A stretch of DNA of 64,000 bases from Paenibacillus silviterrae. GTDB lineage: Bacteria > Bacillota > Bacilli > Paenibacillales > NBRC-103111. The translations under genes and the position numbers were made by a program. Positions 9,580 through 17,379 of the stretch are shown here, one piece after another (within the stretch, counting starts at the first letter, position 1; the number at the start of each line of letters is the position of its first letter). Where the stretch lies: positions 2,046,001-2,110,000 of the forward strand of contig NZ_JASKUT010000001.1 in the NCBI RefSeq assembly GCF_030167925.1. Direction: 5' to 3'. The notes beneath the pieces were generated by a model. The model was not told the origin of the DNA and searched no databases. It saw nothing but the letters and a program-made list of their open reading frames with translations.

Positions 9580-10020
9580 TTACGATCCCACCGTTTTCAA
9601 TCCGTTGTGTACGATCTCGATGGATTCCACAGCGACCTCGCTTTTCGTGGAATTCAGCTCCGGTCCGCTCCACTTCACAGGATAAGCCTCGAAGAAATTC
9701 CATCGGATAAGCTCCTCACCCGTAACGGTACACATGATGATAGAGCCTTGCTTTCTCGTAATCCTGCCCCCGGCGTTGCCGGCATACCAGTCCCACAGCT
9801 CGTTGGACTTGGTAATTCCGCGCTTCAACACAATTGGAGGGTAGCTGGTACGCTTGGGGAGTCTGTGTGTATAGCCGTTCACTCCGCCCTCGGCATACTC
9901 TTCATATTCGATCTCCGACTCCAGCCCGCTGACCTCCGTGAACCCGCCGACCAACAGTCCTTCAATTTCCACGTTAAAACGAAACGCATTTCCTAAAGCG
10001 TCCGTATTCAATGCACTCAC
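9580..10020 (-). CDS. Inner tube protein 2 (gp19-like, Afp5-like)
   Basis: 146 residues of the T4 gp19-like tube family: FRFNVEIEGLLVGGFTEVSGLESEIEYEEY, then LKRGITKSNELWDWY and a C-terminal AVESIEIVHNGL. It forms the tube ring(s) that adapt the inner tube to the baseplate in Afp/PVC. It starts at a GTG whose bases overlap the stop of the DUF6760 gene (GTGA), so the two are coupled. It is clearly paralogous to the tube gene at 10703 but diverged, with a Gly/Arg-rich loop (VNGYTHRLPKRTSY) replacing that protein's NEVITPRKLPGL. Confidence 0.93.
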   Translation of the reverse strand: MSALNTDALGNAFRFNVEIEGLLVGGFTEVSGLESEIEYEEYAEGGVNGYTHRLPKRTSYPPIVLKRGITKSNELWDWYAGNAGGRITRKQGSIIMCTVTGEELIRWNFFEAYPVKWSGPELNSTKSEVAVESIEIVHNGLKTVGS

Positions 10021-10196
10021 CTCTTTTTACCGAATACGTCGAAGGGGTTGCTCGGCTCATCGTTCAAGCTGCGATTAATACGCGATACCTCCGAGCACCA
10101 GCGTCTGCGCTCCCGATGCTCCATGTTCATGATATCGTCGTGCTGCCAGTGAAAGTAATAAGCCAAAAACGCGGCCTCCTCATAGATCTTCTCCAT
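10017..10196 (-). CDS. DUF6760-like small eCIS protein, 59 aa
   Basis: A short gene read directly from the minus strand: MEKIYEEAAFLAYYFHW, then HDDIMNMEHRERRRWCSEVS and RINRSLNDEPSNPFDVFGKKR. The LYEEVAFIAYHFHW / LEHxERRRWVxEI pattern is that of the DUF6760 family found in eCIS and phage-tail loci between tube genes. The ATG at 10196 has no good ribosome site; GGAAGGGG lies 16 nt upstream, and the family's conserved Tyr-Pro before this Met is encoded just upstream (VYP), so the true start may be a few codons earlier at a non-standard codon. Its stop overlaps the next gene's GTG. Confidence 0.75.
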   Translation of the reverse strand: MEKIYEEAAFLAYYFHWQHDDIMNMEHRERRRWCSEVSRINRSLNDEPSNPFDVFGKKR

Positions 10197-10207
10197 GGGA
10201 TAAACCG

Positions 10208-10585
10208 TTAGACCCCTTCCGTCTCGGATAAAAAAGAGATATCCACCTCAAACTCATGATCGCATTTCGGACAAGCGGTGCGTACGCTCAGCTTCTCCAC
10301 TTCATTGATTTGGCGGTAAAAATTTTGCAAAAAGGCCAGATCCGCCGTGAACATCCGCTCAATGACCTTGGTGTCGATTGCACGCAAATCCCCCAGCTTC
10401 GTGATCACACGTGCCAGCAAAATGATGCTCAAGTAGCCCGGATTGCTCTGTACGCGCTGATCGCGCATCGGCAGGATTTCATCGGCAGCCGTAGCTAATC
10501 GCATAATGCCGCGCTTATGCAGCGTTCCGTTCTCATCCACATATCCTCGGGGCAGTTCAAATTCATACTCTGTTCTGAAAGACAA
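10208..10585 (-). CDS. Phage-tail/eCIS assembly protein with CxxC pair, 125 aa
   Basis: The sequence EFELPRGYVDENGTLHKRG, MRLATAADEILPMRD, and NPGYLSIILLARVITKLGDL matches a conserved small protein of eCIS and phage-tail operons often labelled tail assembly protein. The C-terminus has a single CPKCDHEFEVD segment, half of a zinc-ribbon knuckle. Its role is likely in assembling tube or baseplate (inference). It starts at TTG 10585, 8 nt after AAAGGAGG. That ribosome site is paired in a small hairpin (CTCCT/AGGAG), which may lower its translation relative to the tube gene before it. Confidence 0.75.
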   Translation of the reverse strand: MSFRTEYEFELPRGYVDENGTLHKRGIMRLATAADEILPMRDQRVQSNPGYLSIILLARVITKLGDLRAIDTKVIERMFTADLAFLQNFYRQINEVEKLSVRTACPKCDHEFEVDISFLSETEGV

Positions 10586-10594
10586 CGGATTCGC

Positions 10595-10643
10595 CTCCTT
10601 TATTGTAGGAGCTTCATGAGGACAAGCTTCGCCCCCATGAAGC
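10595..10643 (-). promoter_or_regulatory. Hairpins between tube 1 and assembly-protein genes; one hides the ribosome site
   Basis: In the 117-bp gap, GCTTCATG (10611-10618) pairs perfectly with CATGAAGC (10636-10643). Next to it, CTCCT (10595-10599) pairs with AGGAG (10607-10611) across a 7-nt loop. In the minus-strand transcript the AGGAG of the second stem is part of the Shine-Dalgarno sequence of the downstream TTG-started gene. No U-run follows, so this is not a terminator; RNA stability or translation control is my inference. Confidence 0.55.
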
Positions 10644-10702
10644 CTTGTAACTGAATGATCATGTGATGGTACAAAAAATGGCTATCGCTTACGAAACTAT
10701 TA

Positions 10703-11137
10703 TTATTGGGTGCGTGTCATGCCTTCGTGCGCCAGCTCAAGATTCTCGATGGCCACTTCCGATGCGGAAGCGTCAAAATCCGGAGCCGTGTACTTGCAAG
10801 GCCAGGCTTCGATAACCTGCCATGTCGCTACATCGTCGCCTTCTTCGTTGATGGCGATAATGGTAACGGTTTTGCGGGTAACGGTTCCCTCGATGCATTC
10901 GGAAATCCAGTCGTACAAATCCATCGAGTCCGTCACGCCCCATTTCAGCGTGATGTTGCCGTATTTGGCCAGACCGGGAAGCTTACGCGGGGTAATGACT
11001 TCGTTGCCTTCACGGTATTCCACTACGTCTAAGGAAGCGTCGAAGCCGGATACTTCGCTAAAGCCGGCCTGCTGTATACCTTCGACTTCTATTCGATATC
11101 GAAACTTTCTGTATGGATCATTGCGTTCGCCTGCCAT
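10703..11137 (-). CDS. Inner tube protein 1 (gp19-like, Afp1-like)
   Basis: 144 residues with the gp19-like tube signature: FRYRIEVEGIQQAGFSEVSGFDASLDVVEY, LKWGVTDSMDLYDWI, and a C-terminal VAIENLELAHEG. Being directly downstream of the sheath gene it is the best candidate for the main inner tube. Its partner tube 2 at 9580 is more diverged. It is followed by a 117-bp gap with hairpins, consistent with higher expression of sheath and tube than of the minor parts. Confidence 0.94.
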   Translation of the reverse strand: MAGERNDPYRKFRYRIEVEGIQQAGFSEVSGFDASLDVVEYREGNEVITPRKLPGLAKYGNITLKWGVTDSMDLYDWISECIEGTVTRKTVTIIAINEEGDDVATWQVIEAWPCKYTAPDFDASASEVAIENLELAHEGMTRTQ

Positions 11138-11193
11138 GATAAACCCCTTTCCAGTTCATGAACTAACCTGCTAAGGCATATTCGCTGCTCAGA

Positions 11194-12927
11194 TTACTCG
11201 GAGCCGGTTTTTTGCGTGAGACGGAAAATAACGAATTCAGCCGGCTTCACCGGTGCTACACCGATGACACAAATGAGGCGTCCGTTATCAATGTCGTCCT
11301 GCGTCATCGTACTGCGGTCGATCCGGATGTAGAACGCTTCGCCCGGACTTGTGCCGGCCAGCGCGCCGTCCTTCCAAACACGGGTCAGGAAGGCATCGAT
11401 CGTACGATGAACCCGCGCCCACAGCTTCTCGTCATTCGGCTCGAATACAACCCAGTTCGTTCCGTTCTTAATGGAGCCTTCAAGGAAAATGAACAAACGG
11501 CGAACGTTCACATATTTCCAAAGTCCGTTCGAGGAGGTCGTCCTGGCGCCCCACACGCGAATGCCTTGTCCGGTGAAATGCCGGATCAGGTTCACTCCGC
11601 GAGGGTTCAGCACATCCTGCTCCCCTTTGTTGTACTGCACATCAAGACCTACGCAGCCGCGAATGACTTCATTCGCCGGCGCCTTATGTACTCCGCGCGT
11701 CGTATCGCTGCGGGCATAAATTCCGGCCATCGAGCCTGAAGGCGGAATGAAAATATTGCGCTTATCCAGCGGATCAAATACCTGAAGCCAAGGATTGTAC
11801 ATGGCAGCATATTGCGAATCGAAAATATCGCGGTGCGTCAGCACGTCGGATACCTTCGTCTTGTCGCGGGGAATATCCAGAATCGCAAAACGGCTGCCGA
11901 GGTTTTCGCAGTGTGCAACAAGCGCGAGCTGTACATTCGGATCCGTTACACCCGGAACCGCCATGATGCTGACTTCATCGTTGTCGATGAACGCTTGAAT
12001 GCCCGTACGCTTGCCGGGGCCGTTGTCGGCGCCCATGAAATCGCCTGCGTTTAAGGAGTCCACATTGCCGTCACTGCCGCCGGAAAGCTCGATGACATGC
12101 TTCTTCGCTTCCTCGCTCTCGCCGGAGATGACTTCAAACGGAGGTACGGCGCCGAGATCGCCATTGTCGGCGCTGCGATCCACAACGCGAATGATGTTCG
12201 ATTTAGCGAGCACCTTTTCCACATGGTTGGCAGCCGAAACGTTTAACGAGACACGCTCATAGGTTTCCGCCTCGTCACCATAGAACGCATGAAGCGTGAA
12301 TTCGCAGGTAGTGACTACTTTGGAGGGAAGAAGATTTTTGTCGGTCACATCGCCTTCGAAAGCGGATTCAAGCTCCAGAATGTTGTCCTGCGCCGAAATG
12401 ACGCGGTTGTACTGCTTCTTGCCGGCCCCTTCGAAAGCGACAACGTCGCCAGGCTTGAAGCCTGCATCGCTTTTCACGAGGTATTTGGCGGATTTATCCG
12501 TTTGCTCAAGCACCTCATAGATTTGCGTTTTGGCTTTGCTTACCGGTTCGAGCACCACACGTACCCGGTTGCCCCATTGACCGGGGTTTTTGGCAAACAC
12601 ACCGAGTGCGGACTCGGCACCGTTCGAAGCAGGCTTCGCATCCGATGGAGCTACACGCATGATAAAGCAGCGGGCTCCTCCGTTCACGAAGAAATGCTCC
12701 ACCGCATACGCCAAAAAGCGATAGGTACCGAACTGGTTCTCGGACAAGTACCCGCCGAATTGACGCGTGAAATCGTTCATGCTCGTTACGAATTGAGGGA
12801 CTCCTTCTACAGGACCTCTTGCAGCGACACCGATAAAGCCTGCGGTGCTTGTGCTGACCCCTCCTAGCGGCACGCCGCCGCTGTCAAACTCTTCTACGTA
12901 CACCCCTGGTGACAAGTACTCAGCCAT
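11194..12927 (-). CDS. Contractile tail sheath protein (Afp2-4-like)
   Basis: 577 residues. Begins AEYLSPGVYVEEFDSGG, the standard sheath N-terminus, contains the GFIGVAARGP segment, and ends with the conserved sheath C-terminal domain: YVNVRRLFIFLEGSIKNGTNWVVFEPNDE, then LWARVHRTIDAFLTRVWKDGALAG and a closing PAEFVIFRLTQK. Hexamers form the contractile outer tube. Unlike Afp, which has several sheath genes, only one is seen here. The strongest ribosome site (AAGGAGGG) lies 37 nt before the ATG rather than next to it. Confidence 0.96.
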   Translation of the reverse strand: MAEYLSPGVYVEEFDSGGVPLGGVSTSTAGFIGVAARGPVEGVPQFVTSMNDFTRQFGGYLSENQFGTYRFLAYAVEHFFVNGGARCFIMRVAPSDAKPASNGAESALGVFAKNPGQWGNRVRVVLEPVSKAKTQIYEVLEQTDKSAKYLVKSDAGFKPGDVVAFEGAGKKQYNRVISAQDNILELESAFEGDVTDKNLLPSKVVTTCEFTLHAFYGDEAETYERVSLNVSAANHVEKVLAKSNIIRVVDRSADNGDLGAVPPFEVISGESEEAKKHVIELSGGSDGNVDSLNAGDFMGADNGPGKRTGIQAFIDNDEVSIMAVPGVTDPNVQLALVAHCENLGSRFAILDIPRDKTKVSDVLTHRDIFDSQYAAMYNPWLQVFDPLDKRNIFIPPSGSMAGIYARSDTTRGVHKAPANEVIRGCVGLDVQYNKGEQDVLNPRGVNLIRHFTGQGIRVWGARTTSSNGLWKYVNVRRLFIFLEGSIKNGTNWVVFEPNDEKLWARVHRTIDAFLTRVWKDGALAGTSPGEAFYIRIDRSTMTQDDIDNGRLICVIGVAPVKPAEFVIFRLTQKTGSE

Positions 12928-12955
12928 TTGTTCCTGATCCCAAACCTCGGCTTGA

Positions 12956-13022
12956 AATCAGTTCCCTCCTTCCCATTGATCGAACATAAATAATTATCGA
13001 CTTTATTTGCTAAGAAATAAAG
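12956..13022 (-). promoter_or_regulatory. Leader of the sheath gene with a perfect inverted repeat
   Basis: CTTTATTT (13001-13008) and AAATAAAG (13015-13022) form a perfect 8-bp inverted repeat with a 6-nt loop, 70-95 bp upstream of the sheath ATG. Between it and the gene lies AAGGAGGG (12964-12971) far from that ATG. It could be an operator or mRNA hairpin separating sheath/tube expression from the upstream ATPase block. No canonical -35/-10 pair is clear. Confidence 0.4.
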
Positions 13023-13069
13023 ACTTGACATGACTTTTTTTAGTAAAATGACCTAAAGTGTGAGTTTTG

Positions 13070-13846
13070 TTACCATTCCAGCTGAGTCGTCCGGCCCTCC
13101 TCCACCATCACCTCCTCAAAGAGGACGGATCGATTCCCATTCCACTCCAATTCCACCATGGCAGTAAACTGTTTCTTCCTCTGCGAAGGGAAAGCAGCCG
13201 CACATTCCCCCCTCCGATCGGTCATGCCTTCCGCAGTCTCCGTTAACGGTGTCCCTTTCGGATGCTCAAATGAAAGCGGCTCCTGAACCCACGCGGTTCG
13301 TGTCACCGAATCCACACGAACGATGCGGACAAATTCCCGGTTGGAGGCTGAACCGTCCAGGAGATAATAGCTGCAGCCCGGCGTCAGTTTCGTCCCCGCA
13401 GTGTACGTGAAGGAAAGGCTTCCTTTGGAGGCCGCCGCCAGTTTGCCGGTCAGTAAGCCTTCGTCCGTGATGGCAGCTCTCAGATGACAGCCTTCAGGGA
13501 GATTTGAATTCCTTCTTAAAACCACACGCAATAAGGTAGTACCAGGGGCAAATGACATGGAAGGCATAGGAATCAAAGGAACGACAAGGGGCTCCCGAAC
13601 ATCGAGCGTGTGCGTATCTACCGAAACTGCAGCAATGGAATAATGCGGTGCTTCCAGCTGCAGAGAATATAGACCTGCCGAAAGTCCTATGACAATCAGC
13701 GTTCCGTCCTGCTTATACAGAACCTTGCCATACGCTTCTTTCACTGTCAGCTTCGGATTCACCCTTGCAGGAGGCTGGCCTGTGGCCACGTCTATGGGAA
13801 GCACAGCGCAGGAAACCTGAAGCGATACCGGCTTGCTTCTGTTCAT
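13070..13846 (-). CDS. Beta-rich eCIS operon protein, 258 aa, function unknown
   Basis: Not confidently recognised. The pattern GLYSLQLEAPHYSIAAVSVD resembles a carboxypeptidase-regulatory-like (transthyretin-type) beta-sandwich at residues about 5-90. A second region (about 95-190) alternates short strands (GTTLLRVVLRRNSN, SLSFTYTAGTKLTPGCSYYLLDG), and the final 60 residues end FTAMVELEWNGNRSVLFEEV. No signal peptide or membrane segment. Its ATG overlaps the stop of the DUF4255 gene (ATGA), so it is in the same operon. It may be an attachment, cap or sheath-associated part of the particle; that is position-based inference only. Confidence 0.6.
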   Translation of the reverse strand: MNRSKPVSLQVSCAVLPIDVATGQPPARVNPKLTVKEAYGKVLYKQDGTLIVIGLSAGLYSLQLEAPHYSIAAVSVDTHTLDVREPLVVPLIPMPSMSFAPGTTLLRVVLRRNSNLPEGCHLRAAITDEGLLTGKLAAASKGSLSFTYTAGTKLTPGCSYYLLDGSASNREFVRIVRVDSVTRTAWVQEPLSFEHPKGTPLTETAEGMTDRRGECAAAFPSQRKKQFTAMVELEWNGNRSVLFEEVMVEEGRTTQLEW

Positions 13847-14424
13847 AGCCCGCTTCCTTCCTGCTGCTCCAGGGTGAACCTGGCCTCTGTAACCCGCTTG
13901 GTTTGCTTCGTGCGCTTCGAGTCCAGAAATACAGGACCGACGGTGTAGCCGATGGACAGCTTGTACGGAGCATCTCCGAACAGGCCGATGACTGTTTCCG
14001 CCGACAGGTCGTCCTTTGAAATCCTCAGCTCTTCGCTCTTATCCGCCAACGAGCCGTGCAGCTGGGATCCCCGAAGGACGGAATTGTCGTTCAGCAGCTG
14101 CATGACTCTCCCCATGATTCGCTGCTCGTCCAATGCCCTGGAAGCTACATCGGAAGCGGAGTAGCAGGTAAGCAGGAAGGAGAGGTTCAGAGCCTGAGGC
14201 GGATACTGCAGCGCTTCCGTGCCCCGTCCCGTCATCGTTGTACGGCGGTTTTCCGCATTTTCATGAATTTGATAGAGAAAAAGTACGAGCTGCAAATCTC
14301 CTCTGTCCGCAGGAGAAGCAAGCCCGATTGACTCGGGCGCGGCGATCAGCTCCGGCACCAGCTGCTCGCGAAGCAGCTTCACCAGCGTTAAGCCAACATC
14401 CGAGATGACTGTATAATCTGCGAT
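13843..14424 (-). CDS. DUF4255 / Pvc16-type tail terminator protein
   Basis: The reading frame includes VKLLREQLVPELIA, LVLFLYQIHENAENRRT, and LSFLLTCYSASDVASRALDEQRIMGRVMQLL, the pattern of the Pvc16/Afp16 N-terminal (DUF4255) family, which caps the distal end of tube and sheath. The first usual start codon (GTG 14382) has no ribosome site and would remove the conserved N-terminus. In frame 14 codons earlier, an ATC at 14424 begins ADYTVISDVGLTL, matching the family, and lies 7 nt after GGGAG. I therefore place the start at ATC 14424 (193 aa); the 14382 start would give 179 aa. Confidence 0.8.
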   Translation of the reverse strand: MADYTVISDVGLTLVKLLREQLVPELIAAPESIGLASPADRGDLQLVLFLYQIHENAENRRTTMTGRGTEALQYPPQALNLSFLLTCYSASDVASRALDEQRIMGRVMQLLNDNSVLRGSQLHGSLADKSEELRISKDDLSAETVIGLFGDAPYKLSIGYTVGPVFLDSKRTKQTKRVTEARFTLEQQEGSGL

Positions 14425-14448
14425 AGCGCATCTCCCTTTCCTGATTCG

Positions 14449-16641
14449 TTAGTCTTTCAGCAGCTCCGCATATTCACCCAGATCTGCCGGCAGCAGCAGC
14501 TTTCCGTTTTTGCGCATTTCGCTTCTTACCGCAGTCAGAATTTCCTTCATCCCAACCTCTTTGTCCGCCCCTGCTGCCAAGAAAGCCGCCGATACGGCCA
14601 CGTTCTTGATAATCCCCCCCGCCATCTCGAAACGGCTTGCAAGAAACCGGTAATCGATATCAGGCTCCAGCGGCACCTGTGGGGGGAAGATGCTTTGCCA
14701 GAGAAGCTCTCTGTGATCGATATCAGGGAACGGGAATTTTACGATAAATCCGAAGCGTCTCATGAAGGCTTCATCGAGGTTGTGAAGGAGGTTCGTCGCC
14801 AGAATGGTAATCCCCTCGTACTCTTCCATCTTCTGAAGAAGATAGGCCGTCTCCACATTGGCATATTTATCTTGAGCATCCTTCACCTCCGAGCGCTTCC
14901 CGAACAAGGCATCCGCCTCGTCGAAGAACAGGATCGCTCCGCTTTGCCCTGCCTCTTGAAAGATTTCATGGAGATTTTTTTCCGTTTCCCCTATGTATTT
15001 ACTGATGACCTGCGACAGGTCGATACGGTACAGCTCCAGATTGAGCTCACTCGCAATGACCTGGGCCGACATCGTTTTCCCTGTGCCCGGAGGTCCGGCA
15101 AAGAGCAGGCTTGTCCCTTTTCCATAGGCTAAAGCGCGATCGAATCCCCACTCACCGTAAACAAGCTGACGATACTTCAGCCTGGCGCACGCGTGCTCGA
15201 GCTGCTCCTTCTGCTCCGGCGGCAGGACCACCCGATCCCAAGTATAGCGCGCCTCAATACGAACGGCCTTTCGTTTCAGGTTATGCTGCATAAAGGCATA
15301 ACACGCCTTATGGATCAGTCGATCATCCGCCGCAGGCAGCCTTTCCCAGTCAATCAGCTGCCGGGCGTAATCCAGCGCCCCCGTAATTTGTCCCGGATGG
15401 AGACGAAATTTTCCAGCCAAGGAAGCCCAGTCTGCGGCATTCTCCATCCCTCGCTCCTTGCTGAAGGTGTGCCACAATCGCATCCGTTCACTGGTGTCGG
15501 GGTAGGGAATCTCTTCCTCTAGGAACAACATCCCTTCCTGCCACGGCAAAGGATTCCATGGTTCTGCAGACAAAAGAAAGGACGGACTCGCTTCCTGCCG
15601 AATCACGTCAAGAACGGCTTGCTTTTTTCCGGTCGTCGCTTCGGCATCCCCTTGCAGCAGGTGGAATCGATCCCATGCCAGAAGGGCTCCATGAAGCTTA
15701 GCCTCTCTTCTTATCCGCAGCAGCAGCTCCTCTGCAGCCCGTTCGTGACGGTTCAGAGCAGCGATATCCACTACAAGCAGCGTCTGAGAAAGCCCGTATG
15801 CAACATGTCGCGCTTGAAGCTTCTTTCCCGCCCCTTGCGCTCCCCATAGACAAAAGACAACCTTCTGCTGCTCGCCGGTCTCCACATATTGCCGCAGCTT
15901 GCTCTGCAGCTCCTGACCCGTCTCCAAAGCAGGAGGCTCCTCGCTCAAGCTGTACAGCTTCACCAAGCCGGAAAGCTTCTTGTCCTCCAAGCCAATTCCG
16001 AGCAGGAAAGCCAGAATTCTTTCATCCAGCTTTAACGGCAGGGCCAGCAGCGAATGCAGCGAGCCGGTCGCCGCCGGTTGAAGCAGCCAGGTCCTCAGCT
16101 TGCCGCCGCTTACGAAATAACCTGTAACGGAGCGTTTGGGCTCAAAGGGGCCGCCGCTCAATTGAGCGCACAAATCCGGGGTTGCGTACTTGCAATTGGC
16201 GTCATCTTGTATGTAGGCGTAGAGCTTATCGTACTTACGATCCAACTCGGCAGCCAAGAGCATGTAAACTACCTGAAGCTCAAACGAATCCAGCTCGAAT
16301 ACGTCCGCCAAATAGAGCAGCGGTATAAAAACATCCTGCGCTCGGGTCAGACTGATTCTTTGGGCCATTCGCGCTTCAGCCTCTGCGACGAGTCTAGCTA
16401 ATTGCGAGAGCTCCGGATCCGCGTCCTTGCCCGAATCCGGGCTGAGCAGCCGGTACATCTCTTCCGGTGTCAGTACAAGTCCCTTGAAGGGCTCCAGGGC
16501 CGGATCACTCGGTCCGTTAATCCCCTCCATCCGTCTCATGGCCAGAAGGATGCGCAAGTCCAGCAGCTCCCCGGCATCCGCATAAAAATCCCAAGAGCCT
16601 TTGTACGCAGTCAAAGTTCGCGTTGCTTCGTTTGATGCCAT
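14449..16641 (-). CDS. AAA ATPase of the contractile injection system (Afp15-like)
   Basis: 730 residues. N-terminal about 240 residues are helical (Afp15-type N-domain: FIPLLYLADVFELDSFELQVVYMLLA). A first AAA-like module (about 255-440) is degenerate: GAQGAGKK (267-274) replaces GxxGxGKT and LLAWDR replaces Walker B. The second module is intact: Walker A GPPGTGKT (516-523), Walker B ILFFDEAD (570-577), sensor ITILATN (611-617), and MRRFGF arginine-finger region. In Afp/PVC this ATPase is needed for assembly or particle release from the baseplate. It is followed 25 bp later by the DUF4255 gene. Confidence 0.93.
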   Translation of the reverse strand: MASNEATRTLTAYKGSWDFYADAGELLDLRILLAMRRMEGINGPSDPALEPFKGLVLTPEEMYRLLSPDSGKDADPELSQLARLVAEAEARMAQRISLTRAQDVFIPLLYLADVFELDSFELQVVYMLLAAELDRKYDKLYAYIQDDANCKYATPDLCAQLSGGPFEPKRSVTGYFVSGGKLRTWLLQPAATGSLHSLLALPLKLDERILAFLLGIGLEDKKLSGLVKLYSLSEEPPALETGQELQSKLRQYVETGEQQKVVFCLWGAQGAGKKLQARHVAYGLSQTLLVVDIAALNRHERAAEELLLRIRREAKLHGALLAWDRFHLLQGDAEATTGKKQAVLDVIRQEASPSFLLSAEPWNPLPWQEGMLFLEEEIPYPDTSERMRLWHTFSKERGMENAADWASLAGKFRLHPGQITGALDYARQLIDWERLPAADDRLIHKACYAFMQHNLKRKAVRIEARYTWDRVVLPPEQKEQLEHACARLKYRQLVYGEWGFDRALAYGKGTSLLFAGPPGTGKTMSAQVIASELNLELYRIDLSQVISKYIGETEKNLHEIFQEAGQSGAILFFDEADALFGKRSEVKDAQDKYANVETAYLLQKMEEYEGITILATNLLHNLDEAFMRRFGFIVKFPFPDIDHRELLWQSIFPPQVPLEPDIDYRFLASRFEMAGGIIKNVAVSAAFLAAGADKEVGMKEILTAVRSEMRKNGKLLLPADLGEYAELLKD

Positions 16642-16661
16642 CCGATTCCGTCCTTTTCTTA

Positions 16662-17153
16662 TCAGCCCTTAAAGCTCTCAGCATAACGGCCAGGATCCAG
16701 CTTCGTTTGAGCTGCCTTTGCCCCCATACGATCCGCTTCCTTCTCTAGGGAAGGGTCGTCATTGACGGGCATGCCACCGATATCCATAGTCGGCTTCACG
16801 CGCCCTTGTCGCTGCTGAACTACATGGGTCAGCTCGTGTCCCAGCAGCTGCTGTCCTGCGGCAGAATCCGGATTATACTGGCCGGGTGCAAAATGAATGT
16901 CGTTCCCTTGGGCATAGGCCAATGCCCCGACCTCCGGGGCCTTCGAGCCAACATGGATATTCACGTCGGAAAAATCGCTGCCGAGCGCAGACTCCATTTG
17001 TGCTTGCACATTTTCAGGCATTTTTCCCTTGCGTTGGATCGGCCTGCTTATTGAGGCTCCGGGCTGTGTTTCCTTCGGAGTTACAACGGGTTTTGCCGCG
17101 CTGCTTTTCCTCACGCTAGCTGATGAGGGTTCCCTACGCGCTTGCTCTCTCAT
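16662..17153 (-). CDS. eCIS-core DUF4157 protein with HELTH motif
   Basis: 163 residues from the ATG at 17153, which is 5 nt after GGGGAG; ATGs at 17156 and 17171 are also possible. After a basic, Ser/Pro-rich N-terminal stretch it has the DUF4157 core: [43 protein letters not shown], then [13 protein letters not shown] with the zinc-protease-like HExxH (HELTH, 106-110 from this start). Proteins of this family are hallmarks of eCIS loci and are often on exported cargo. It is the first gene of the minus-strand eCIS operon, with a divergent partner at 17380. Confidence 0.88.
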   Translation of the reverse strand: MREQARREPSSASVRKSSAAKPVVTPKETQPGASISRPIQRKGKMPENVQAQMESALGSDFSDVNIHVGSKAPEVGALAYAQGNDIHFAPGQYNPDSAAGQQLLGHELTHVVQQRQGRVKPTMDIGGMPVNDDPSLEKEADRMGAKAAQTKLDPGRYAESFKG

Positions 17154-17341
17154 CATTTCTCCCCTTTTCATAGTTTCTCTTACCGTTCAGCCTGAAGTAT
17201 CCCCCGTTACCCGTTCCATCAAGCCATTGTCAGGTTTAGGCGAAAAATATATAGACATAAAGTCCTCGTTTAGCTAATTTTATCGAATAACGGCAGTTTT
17301 GGAAACAATAATTTTCTGTATATTCTAATTTTTTCAATTTG

Positions 17342-17350
17342 TGGTATGCT
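17342..17350 (+). promoter_or_regulatory. Candidate extended -10 element for the gene at 17380
   Basis: TGG followed by TATGCT gives a TGnTATnnT extended -10. Transcription would start near 17356, leaving a short leader that contains AGGAGG at 17368. No good -35 is seen, as is allowed for extended -10 promoters. Weak evidence. Confidence 0.3.
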
Positions 17351-17379
17351 GGAAGTACTACTTGTCAGGAGGTGAGAGG

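Noticed and set aside
1..17171. Prophage
   Set aside because: Tail-like parts are present, but there are no integrase, capsid, terminase, portal or lysis genes in the 17 kb, and DUF4157/Afp15/DUF4255 are eCIS hallmarks.
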